Shown here: positions 26,323 through 33,282 of the stretch, piece after piece
Numbering within the stretch: the first letter of the stretch is position 1
Layout: every line of letters begins with the position of its first letter
Source: Flavobacterium sp.
GTDB lineage: Bacteria > Bacteroidota > Bacteroidia > Flavobacteriales > Flavobacteriaceae
Direction: 5' to 3'
Assembly: GCA_023251135.1 (NCBI GenBank)
Contig: JAHEZJ010000031.1
Coordinates: forward strand, 11,240-75,239
DNA: 64,000 bases
Made by a program: the position numbers and the translations under genes
The notes under the pieces: generated by a model
Told to the model about the DNA's origin: nothing
What the model saw: only the letters and a program-made list of their open reading frames with translations
The model's database searches: none

Positions 26323-27642
26323 ATGAGCATTTTAATTCTTACGGCATGCATTGCGTTTTTAATCATCCAGATCGCCTGGCTTAAAATCAATCCGTTTATT
26401 GCCTTTATCATTACAGCTTTATTAGCGGGCCTTTTTTTAGGCCTGCCAATAAACACCTTGTCACAAACGGTGCAAAAAGGATTGGGCGAAATGTTAGGAT
26501 CTATTACGCTGATTATTGTTTTCGGAACCTGTATTGGTAAACTTACCGTTTCATCAGGCGCCGCCAATGTCATTGCCAAAACTGTTATGGGATGGACGGG
26601 TAAAAAATACGTTCGCCTTGGCTTAATGATTACCGGATTTATTGTTGGGATACCTCTATTTTATAGTGTTGGTTTTGTTTTGTTAGTACCCTTAATCTTC
26701 TCAGTAGCCCACCAGTTTAAACTGTCAAAAGTATATCTCGGTATTCCAATGCTGGCGTCGCTTTCAGTAGCACACGGTTTCTTACCCCCACATCCGTCTC
26801 CAATGGCTTTAAGCAGCATTTTTAATGCCGATATCGGACTCGTTTTAGTCTACGGAATTATCATTGCGATTCCAACCATTTTTATTGCAGGTTTGTTGTT
26901 TTCGAATCTACTCAAAAACATCAAAACCGAATCAGATCACGAGATTTTAAATGTCGAAGAAATCGCAAACGAAGGCAAACTTCCCAGTTTTTCCCTTAGT
27001 CTCTTCTCCGCTTTATTTCCGGTTTTTGCTTTAACACTGACTTCGATATTGCCTATGATTTCTAAAAATGAAACCTTAGCGGATATCTGCAAAACAATTG
27101 GAGAACCCAGCATAATCATGCTGATTTCTTTATTGATCTGCACCTATACTTTAGGGATCCGAATGAATCGAAGCATCAGTTCGGTAATGGACGACTACGC
27201 CATTGCCATAAAAGATGTTGCCTTAATCGTACTGATTGTTGGAGGAGCCGGCGGCCTGAAAGAAGTCATGATTGTAAGCGGTGTAAACGAAACTATCGTT
27301 GCTGCGCTAACACAAATAAACATTCATCCTTATTTATTGGCCTGGATGATGGCAGCGATTATTCGCGTTTGTGTAGGTTCGGCGACAGCGGCAGGATTAA
27401 TGACTGCCAGTGTTTTACTCCCATTATTACAGTCAACCGGACTTGATCCCAACTTATTGGTTCTGTCTGTCGGAGCAGGAAGTTTAATGTGCTCACACGT
27501 AAACGACCCAAGCTTCTGGATGTTCAAAGAATATTTTAACATCAGCCTGAAAGATACTTTTAAATCATGGACCGTTATGGAATCCTTAGTATCTGTTTTA
27601 GGAATCATTTTCGTTTTTATTTTAAACTCTATAATACATTAA
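26323..27642 (+). CDS. GntP-family sugar-acid permease
   Basis: A 439-residue inner-membrane transporter with about 12 membrane segments and the gluconate permease (GntP) family style: PFIAFIITALLAGLFLGLP near the start, then AHGFLPPHPSPMA, a GGAGGLKEV block and CVGSATAAGLMTA. Family members import gluconate, 2-keto-3-deoxygluconate, glycerate or related hydroxy acids by proton symport. In this locus, beside a KDG kinase and KDPG aldolase, a sugar acid such as N-acetylglucosaminate or glucosaminate is the best guess. It is followed by the RidA-like gene after only 4 bases. Confidence 0.9.
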   Translation: MSILILTACIAFLIIQIAWLKINPFIAFIITALLAGLFLGLPINTLSQTVQKGLGEMLGSITLIIVFGTCIGKLTVSSGAANVIAKTVMGWTGKKYVRLGLMITGFIVGIPLFYSVGFVLLVPLIFSVAHQFKLSKVYLGIPMLASLSVAHGFLPPHPSPMALSSIFNADIGLVLVYGIIIAIPTIFIAGLLFSNLLKNIKTESDHEILNVEEIANEGKLPSFSLSLFSALFPVFALTLTSILPMISKNETLADICKTIGEPSIIMLISLLICTYTLGIRMNRSISSVMDDYAIAIKDVALIVLIVGGAGGLKEVMIVSGVNETIVAALTQINIHPYLLAWMMAAIIRVCVGSATAAGLMTASVLLPLLQSTGLDPNLLVLSVGAGSLMCSHVNDPSFWMFKEYFNISLKDTFKSWTVMESLVSVLGIIFVFILNSIIH

Positions 27643-27646
27643 TATC

Positions 27647-28114
27647 ATGAATTTATTACCACAAGAAAAATTTGAAACACTTGGTTTGTCTCTTCCTCCG
27701 GCGCCTCAGCCTTTGGGTATATACAAACCCTATTTGGTTGATGGTAAATATTTATACCTTTCAGGTCACGGGCCTGTTAGAGACGACAAATCCCTGATCA
27801 TTGGCCGAATTGGCGATGACATGGACATCGAAGAAGGAAAATTGGCAGCAAGACAAGTCGGATTAACAATGCTTTCTACAATTGTAACCAATTTTGGAAG
27901 TCTGAACAAAGTAAAAAAAGTGATAAAAGTACTCGGAATGGTGAATTGCAATGGCGATTTCCTGAGACATCCCTATGTAATAAACGGCTGCAGCGAATTA
28001 TTTGCCGAAGTCTGGGGACAGGAAAACGGAATTGGAGTAAGAAGTGCCGTGGGTATGGGATCTTTACCAGACAATATTCCGGTCGAAGTAGAAGCCGTTT
28101 TCGAATTATATTAA
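27647..28114 (+). CDS. RidA/YjgF-like enamine/imine deaminase
   Basis: A 155-residue protein of the RidA superfamily (the longer YjgF-like branch). The conserved Arg is in GVRSAVGMGSLP, followed by IPVEVEAVFEL with the usual Glu, and the SGHGPV strand and HPYVINGCSELFAEVWG helix are in place. RidA proteins hydrolyse the enamine and imine intermediates released by PLP-dependent dehydratases. Its place in this operon therefore supports the idea that the PLP enzyme at 29989 is a dehydratase or ammonia-lyase. Spacing of 4 bases from the permease gene shows coupling. Confidence 0.87.
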   Translation: MNLLPQEKFETLGLSLPPAPQPLGIYKPYLVDGKYLYLSGHGPVRDDKSLIIGRIGDDMDIEEGKLAARQVGLTMLSTIVTNFGSLNKVKKVIKVLGMVNCNGDFLRHPYVINGCSELFAEVWGQENGIGVRSAVGMGSLPDNIPVEVEAVFELY

Positions 28115-28123
28115 AAAAGTTAT

Positions 28124-28281
28124 GCCACAGATTTAGCCGATTAAAATGATTTTTTTTCGCCACGAATTCACTAATTCACTAATTTCATCTCTACAGGAAT
28201 AAATTAAAAATTCGTGAATTCCCGGCTGAAAAAATTTAACCGTAACTTTAATGAATCCTTGAAATCCATATAAGCTGTGGC
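28124..28281. repeat. Interspersed repeat with GCCACAG/CTGTGGC ends
   Basis: GCCACAG at 28124-28130 and CTGTGGC at 28275-28281 bracket 144 bases holding an inner inverted pair, CACGAATT (28161-28168) with AATTCGTG (28209-28216), and direct repeats of AATTCACT. I recall GCCACAGATT repeats from Flavobacterium intergenic regions. It separates ridA from the kinase gene. Confidence 0.5.
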
Positions 28282-28296
28282 AAAAAAACATTAAAA

Positions 28297-29328
28297 ATGA
28301 ATACAAATACCTCACAAACCAGAATTGCAACCTTTGGAGAATTATTACTCCGAATGAATGTTGCAGACGGAAACCGATTTACGCAGGCCAATGAAATAAA
28401 AATTTACGTTGGCGGTGCCGAAGCAAATGTTTGTGTTTTACTTTCCCAACTCGGCATACCAACCGACTACATTACCCGATTACCTCAAAACGACTTAGCA
28501 CAACTGGCCCTGAACGAACTTCACAAATACAAAGTAAACACCTCAAAATGTGTTTACGGCGGCGAACGTTTGGGATTGTATTTTGTCGAAGCCGGCAATC
28601 AAATCAGGCAATCACAGGTAATTTACGACCGAAGCAATTCGTCTTTTGCGACCATACAAAAAGATCAGATTAACTGGGAGTTGGCTTTAGTCGATGCCAA
28701 CCATTTTCACTGGTCCGGGATAAGTCCGGGAGTTTCGGAGGAAGCTGCTCAGGTTTGTAAAGAAGCTATTTTGGCTGCACATCAAAAAGGGCTTCCAATT
28801 TCTTCCGATTTTAACTACCGCTCTAAATTATGGCAATACGGCAAACATCCGTCTGAGATCATGCCCGATTTGCTGCAATACAGCACCATTACCGTTGCCG
28901 ATTTAGATGCAATTGAAATTTATTTCGGAATAAAAACAGACCCAAAAGAAGCAGATGCCGATCGTTTTCAAAAAACCTTCGAATTGTTAAAAGCAAAAAT
29001 GCCCTTTCTAAAAACACTGGCAATGAGTTTCAGAAAGTCAGACGGACCGGCGCATTTATACAAAGGATTGCTGATTCACGAAGGCAACTTTTATCAGACA
29101 CCCGAACACAAAATACACGTCGTAACAGACCAGATTGGTTCCGGAGACGCCTTCAACGCAGGGTTATTATACGGACTGACGCATAAATTATCCGGTCAGC
29201 AATGCATCGAATGGGCAACTGCCTGCGGTGTAATCAAACAAAGTATTCACGGAGATTTTGCCATAAGCACTCTTGATGAAGTAAGTCATTTTATTAAAAA
29301 CGGCTCAAGTAATAGAATTAACAGATAA
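28297..29328 (+). CDS. kdgK: PfkB-family 2-keto-3-deoxygluconate kinase
   Basis: Phosphorylates 2-keto-3-deoxy-D-gluconate (KDG) at O6 to give KDPG. PfkB fold of 343 residues. The start TFGELLLRMN and the VGGAEANVCVLLSQLG block are typical of KdgK, as is SSDFNYRSKLW. The PfkB signature DQIGSGDAFNAGLL near residue 280 contains the catalytic Asp. The next gene, a KDPG aldolase, starts 9 bases later and uses the product, which makes the KDG assignment the best one. Ribokinase-like kinases of other substrates remain possible by fold alone. Confidence 0.9.
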   Translation: MNTNTSQTRIATFGELLLRMNVADGNRFTQANEIKIYVGGAEANVCVLLSQLGIPTDYITRLPQNDLAQLALNELHKYKVNTSKCVYGGERLGLYFVEAGNQIRQSQVIYDRSNSSFATIQKDQINWELALVDANHFHWSGISPGVSEEAAQVCKEAILAAHQKGLPISSDFNYRSKLWQYGKHPSEIMPDLLQYSTITVADLDAIEIYFGIKTDPKEADADRFQKTFELLKAKMPFLKTLAMSFRKSDGPAHLYKGLLIHEGNFYQTPEHKIHVVTDQIGSGDAFNAGLLYGLTHKLSGQQCIEWATACGVIKQSIHGDFAISTLDEVSHFIKNGSSNRINR

Positions 29329-29337
29329 AATAAGAAC

Positions 29338-29985
29338 ATGTACAGCATATTAAAAACGCAAGGTGTACTTCCGTTAGTAACACAAATCAATATTGAAACA
29401 GCCCAAATAGTCTTGCAATCGGCGGCTGATGCTGGCATAAAAATTATCGAGTTTGCTGCTCGTGCAACTGATGCTAAAGAAGTTTTTAGCCAAATGATCG
29501 CCTTTAAAAAAGCAAATAATCTGGATGTTAAAATAGCCGTTGGATCTATTTTAAGTGTTCAAGATGCCGAAACGTTTCATCAGCTTGGAGCAGATTGTAT
29601 TGTTTGCCCGCACACCGATTTAGAAATTGGAAATTATTGTTTTAAAAACAATATTTACTGGATTCCCGGAGCTGCAACCTTAAACGAAATCTTGCATGCC
29701 AATAAATTAGGAGCCGAAATTGTAAAACTTTTTCCTGCCGATAAAATTGGTGGTCCCGGATATGTAAAAGCCATTAGGGCGCCTTTTCCAAATTTAAAAA
29801 TAATGCCAACCGGAGGAGTAACCTTAGAAGAAAGCAATTTAAAATCCTGGTTCAAATCCGGAGTTGTTTGTGTTGGAATTGGCTCTAACTTATTCACCAA
29901 AGAAATGATGCTGGATTTAAGTTACGAGCAATCGCTTCAGGCTTTTCAGAATTTAATTGAAGTTGTCAAAAAAACTAAAAACTAA
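29338..29985 (+). CDS. eda: KDPG aldolase (2-dehydro-3-deoxyphosphogluconate aldolase)
   Basis: Class I aldolase that splits KDPG into pyruvate and glyceraldehyde 3-phosphate. TIM barrel of 215 residues. The general acid/base Glu is in IIEFAARAT, a Ser replaces Thr in the AVGSIL loop (usual GAGTV), and VCPHTD, IPGAATLNE, the Schiff-base Lys in IVKLFPAD and the phosphate site MPTGGV are in order. The residues needed for catalysis are kept. It lies between the kinase gene (9 bases) and the PLP enzyme gene (3 bases) in one operon. Confidence 0.92.
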   Translation: MYSILKTQGVLPLVTQINIETAQIVLQSAADAGIKIIEFAARATDAKEVFSQMIAFKKANNLDVKIAVGSILSVQDAETFHQLGADCIVCPHTDLEIGNYCFKNNIYWIPGAATLNEILHANKLGAEIVKLFPADKIGGPGYVKAIRAPFPNLKIMPTGGVTLEESNLKSWFKSGVVCVGIGSNLFTKEMMLDLSYEQSLQAFQNLIEVVKKTKN

Positions 29986-29988
29986 ATC

Positions 29989-31104
29989 ATGCTAAACAAT
30001 TGGTGGAAAATTAATTCCGAAGTCCGCATTGACACTCCTTTTTTGGCTGTTTACGAAGATCGTATCCAATCCAATATCGAGCGTTTGATTGAATCTGTGA
30101 ATGGTGATACTCAAAAATTAAGGCCACACATCAAGACTCATAAAAATGGGGACATTTTGGATTTATTCAAAACCTACAACATCAACAAAGTAAAATGCGC
30201 AACAATTGCCGAAGCGGAGCTTGCTGCCATGCACGAAATTCCGGATGTACTGCTCGCCTATCAGCCCGTTGGCATCAAAAAAGAACGATGGATTTCGTTA
30301 CTTAAAAAATACCCTGCTATCTCTTTTTCCACTATTGTTGACGATTTTGAATCGGCGAAAGCACTAGATAGCATTGCGCATAAAAACAACTTAACCCTTA
30401 CCGTTTATCTCGACCTGAATACGGGAATGAACAGAACCGGAATTTCTATTTCTAAAGATTGGGGTGCCCTAATTGATGAAATTGTCAAACTAAAAAACCT
30501 TCATTTTGCCGGCATCCATATTTATGACGGTCATTTAAAAGGTGATGTTGAACACCGAAATTCGATAGCCTCCAATATTTTTTTCAGCATCAATGAAGAA
30601 ATCGAAACGATTCAGGAAAAACTGGGCTATGAACTAAAAATTGTTGCAGGCGGATCCAACACCTTTCCGTTTTATGCCAGTCAGAAAAAGGTAGAATGCA
30701 GCCCCGGAACCTTTGTTTTCTGGGATGCCAATTATCAAATTCATTTACCCGAGCAAAATTTTGAATCGGCCTTAGTAATTGTCGGAACTATAATCTCAAA
30801 ACCAACCGATACTACTTTTTGTATTGATATTGGATACAAAGCGGTCGCTTCTGAAAATCCCATCGATAAAAGACTCGTGATTTTAAACGACGAAAATCTA
30901 ATCCCCGTTTCGCATTCAGAAGAACATCTGATCATCGAAAACCAGGGAAAAAACAAATATGCTATTGGCGATACGATTTATGCGCAGCCCTACCATGTTT
31001 GCCCTACCTGCGCACTGTACGATTCTGTTCAGGTGGTCAATAGCGAACAGCAGATTTGCGATCAATGGTTCATTACAGCCCGCAGCAGAAAAATTACGAT
31101 CTAG
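29989..31104 (+). CDS. D-threonine aldolase/DSD1-family PLP enzyme, candidate glucosaminate ammonia-lyase
   Basis: A 371-residue fold-type III PLP enzyme with an alanine-racemase-like barrel. The PLP lysine is Lys49 in RPHIKTHK. The divalent-metal site is at the C-terminus, with the His and Cys of QPYHVCPTCALYD. This family includes D-threonine aldolase, D-serine dehydratase and related dehydratases. In this operon, with RidA, KDG kinase and KDPG aldolase, the fitting reaction is D-glucosaminate to KDG plus ammonia. That substrate is inferred from context only. A D-amino-acid substrate such as D-serine or D-threonine is the main alternative. It starts 3 bases after the aldolase gene. Confidence 0.88.
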   Translation: MLNNWWKINSEVRIDTPFLAVYEDRIQSNIERLIESVNGDTQKLRPHIKTHKNGDILDLFKTYNINKVKCATIAEAELAAMHEIPDVLLAYQPVGIKKERWISLLKKYPAISFSTIVDDFESAKALDSIAHKNNLTLTVYLDLNTGMNRTGISISKDWGALIDEIVKLKNLHFAGIHIYDGHLKGDVEHRNSIASNIFFSINEEIETIQEKLGYELKIVAGGSNTFPFYASQKKVECSPGTFVFWDANYQIHLPEQNFESALVIVGTIISKPTDTTFCIDIGYKAVASENPIDKRLVILNDENLIPVSHSEEHLIIENQGKNKYAIGDTIYAQPYHVCPTCALYDSVQVVNSEQQICDQWFITARSRKITI

Positions 31105-31106
31105 CA

Positions 31107-31228
31107 GCAGAAAAAAAGAATAGAAAATAGAGCGAAGAAGAAAGAGAATAGAGCAAAGAAGAAAGATTATAGACCTTGTAGAAAACCTTTGTCCCTTTGA
31201 CCCTTTGCACCTCTGAACCTTTAAACCT
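31107..31228. repeat. Low-complexity repeats between PLP enzyme and dipeptidase-like genes
   Basis: A purine-rich part holds two imperfect copies of AATAGAGC(A/G)AAGAAGAAAGA (31134-31166). It is followed by about six CCTTTG-like units (31171-31224, for example CTTTGTCCCTTTGACCCTTTG, CCTTTAAACCTTTG). Their origin is unknown. They lengthen the spacer to 124 bases inside an otherwise tight operon. Confidence 0.55.
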
Positions 31229-32320
31229 TTGCCCCTTAAAAATAATACTATGTTTATAATAGACGCCCATTTAGACCTTAGCATGAATGCGATGGAATGG
31301 AACAGAGATCTAAGAAATAACGTTGCCACCTTACGCCATTTAGAAAAAGGAATGACAGACAAACCGGATCGCGAACGTGCAACGGTTTCTTTCCCTGATT
31401 TGCGAAAAGGAAATATCGGAATTGTGGTTGCCACTCAAATTGCCCGATTTGTAAAACCCGACAGCATAATTCCGGGATGGAATTCTCCCGAGCAGGCTTG
31501 GGCACAAACACAGGGGCAGCTTGCCTGGTACAAAGCCATGGAAGAAGCCGGAGAAATAACGCCAATTACAGACAAAAAATCATTGCTGCAACAGATTGAT
31601 TTATGGAATGACGGAACTCCCAATGATAAAAAACCTATTGGTTATATTTTGAGCTTAGAAGGTGCCGATTCTATCATCGACATCTCATATTTAGAGAAAG
31701 CGCATCAATACGGATTAAGAGCGATTGGCCCAGCACATTATGGCCCGGGACGATATGCAAACGGAACGGATGCCACCGGAAAAATGCAACAAAACGGAAT
31801 TGATTTGCTAAAAGAAATGGAGCGTCTGAACATTATTTTAGATGCAACACATTTATGCGATGATGCGTTCTGGCAGGCATTGAACCATTATAACGGACCC
31901 GTTTGGGCAAGTCATAACAATTGCCGAAGTCTTGTAAATCACAACCGTCAGTACAGCGACGAAATGATCAAAGCTTTGATTTCAAGAGGAGCGGTTATTG
32001 GAGGAGCTTTAGATGCATGGATGCTTGTTCCGGATTGGGAAAGAGGCGTTTCGACCCCACAGGGAACGAACTGCAATCTTGAAACTGTTTTCAGACACAT
32101 GGATCATATTTGCCAACTGGCCGGAAATGCCAACCACATTGGTGTAGGTTCTGATCTTGATGGGGCTTTCGGCACAGAGCAATCGCCATATGATCTAAAC
32201 ACCATATCCGATTTGCAAAAGTTAGTTCCGATTTTTAAAAGTCATGGCTATTCGGATGAAGATTTAAACAAAATTTTTCATCAGAACTGGATTAACTTTT
32301 TAGTAAAGAATTGGGATTAA
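31229..32320 (+). CDS. Membrane-dipeptidase-family metallohydrolase, candidate N-acetylglucosaminate deacetylase
   Basis: A 363-residue member of the renal (membrane) dipeptidase branch of the amidohydrolase superfamily. All ligands of the two-zinc site are visible: His7 and Asp9 (DAHLDL), Glu137 (LSLEGAD), His201 (DATHLCDD), His222 (ASHNNCRS) and Asp302 (GSDLDG). No signal peptide is present, so it is cytoplasmic, unlike secreted dipeptidases. Family members cleave dipeptides with D-residues or N-acyl bonds. In this locus removal of the acetyl group from N-acetylglucosaminate would supply the PLP enzyme, which is inference. Its stop overlaps the stop of the convergent regulator gene by four bases. 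Confidence 0.87.
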   Translation: MPLKNNTMFIIDAHLDLSMNAMEWNRDLRNNVATLRHLEKGMTDKPDRERATVSFPDLRKGNIGIVVATQIARFVKPDSIIPGWNSPEQAWAQTQGQLAWYKAMEEAGEITPITDKKSLLQQIDLWNDGTPNDKKPIGYILSLEGADSIIDISYLEKAHQYGLRAIGPAHYGPGRYANGTDATGKMQQNGIDLLKEMERLNIILDATHLCDDAFWQALNHYNGPVWASHNNCRSLVNHNRQYSDEMIKALISRGAVIGGALDAWMLVPDWERGVSTPQGTNCNLETVFRHMDHICQLAGNANHIGVGSDLDGAFGTEQSPYDLNTISDLQKLVPIFKSHGYSDEDLNKIFHQNWINFLVKNWD

Positions 32321-33093
32321 ATAAAAACTAAACTGGGAACTGCCTTCTTATACGCCTGTAGTTTTTCGTGATCGGGATCAACTTCCGTCACCACATAATC
32401 AACCTCGGATAAGTTGGCAATTTTCATTTTTAGAACCGTATCCAGTTTTTCAGAAATGGTAAGAATCGCTGTTTTTTCAGAAGCCTGAATCATTGCTTTT
32501 TTTACCTGAACCGTTTCCCAGTCCGAATCTGAAAAACCGCCTTCGATATCTAAAGCATTGGTTCCTAATATTAATAAATCGACTTTAATATTAGCCAATT
32601 GATTGTAGACATCGCCGCTCACACACATTTGGCTGTACGATGAAATGCTGCCGCCAATCATGATAATTTTAACATTGGGTTTGTCCAGAAGTTCCACCGC
32701 TGATAAAACAGTAACGGTAAAAATGGTCAGATTTAAAGTATCGGGAATCAGTCGGATGAATTCTCTGATGGTTGTTCCGCCACCAATTAACAAAACCATT
32801 CCGTCATGAAGTAAACCTAAGGTTTTTTGTGCAATGGTTTGTTTTGCTTCACCTGCATAAGTTTGATTGGAGGAAGAATGGTGATAGGCTTTTGTCATCG
32901 CACCACCTTTTACTTTTATCAACAAAGATTCTGATTCAAGTTCATTAATATCTCGTCTCACAGTATCTTCTGAAACAAATAATTTAGCCGAAAGGGTTTC
33001 AAAACTTACACGGGTGTGCAGGTTAATCTCTTTTAAAATAAGATTTTTACGTTCTTCCTTGGTGTAATTAACCACTTCATTATCATTATTCAT
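32317..33093 (-). CDS. DeoR/GlpR-family transcriptional regulator
   Basis: A 258-residue repressor-type protein. The N-terminal helix-turn-helix is RVSFETLSAKLFVSEDTVRRDINELE (about residues 28-53, given here as its start and end: RVSFETL to DINELE). The DeoR sensor domain follows (LIGGGTTIREFIRLI, MIGGSIS, LILGTNALDIEGGFSD), an isomerase-like fold that binds phosphorylated sugars. It is divergent from the hexosaminidase gene. The dyad at 33133-33145 lies just upstream of its own -7 element (TACATTTG on the minus strand, 33122-33115), so self-control is likely. KDPG or a related phosphate ester would be a sensible effector. Confidence 0.9.
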   Translation of the reverse strand: MNNDNEVVNYTKEERKNLILKEINLHTRVSFETLSAKLFVSEDTVRRDINELESESLLIKVKGGAMTKAYHHSSSNQTYAGEAKQTIAQKTLGLLHDGMVLLIGGGTTIREFIRLIPDTLNLTIFTVTVLSAVELLDKPNVKIIMIGGSISSYSQMCVSGDVYNQLANIKVDLLILGTNALDIEGGFSDSDWETVQVKKAMIQASEKTAILTISEKLDTVLKMKIANLSEVDYVVTEVDPDHEKLQAYKKAVPSLVFI

Positions 33094-33114
33094 GCAAGTT
33101 CATTTTTAGTAAAG

Positions 33115-33145
33115 CAAATGTAAACAATTAATGCAATATTATTGC
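33115..33145 (-). promoter_or_regulatory. Regulator promoter with GCA-N7-TGC dyad
   Basis: Reading the minus strand, TACATTTG (33122-33115) is a good -7 element. The dyad GCAATATTATTGC (33133-33145) covers the region upstream of it. This fits autoregulation by the DeoR protein. Confidence 0.55.
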
Positions 33146-33220
33146 GAAACAAATTATAATACAATGTAATAAAAAAGTTAATTCATCTATTATAAAGACT
33201 TTTAAAAGCAAATCGCTTCT

Positions 33221-33259
33221 GCAAAAAAAATGCAACTCAACCAACAAACCTTATATTTG
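33221..33259 (+). promoter_or_regulatory. Hexosaminidase promoter with GCA-N7-TGC dyad
   Basis: GCAAAAAAAATGC (33221-33233) is identical to both dyads at susC2. The -7 element TATATTTG follows at 33252-33259, 24 bases before the ATG at 33283. The dyad-to--7 distance (31) is close to that at susC1 (34) and susC2 (33). Confidence 0.65.
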
Positions 33260-33282
33260 TTTAACAAATTCAAAAAGTAACC

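Noticed and set aside
31107..31228. Possible CRISPR-like array because of regular short repeats
   Set aside because: Units are 6-9 bases, degenerate and without unique spacers. There are no cas genes in the window.
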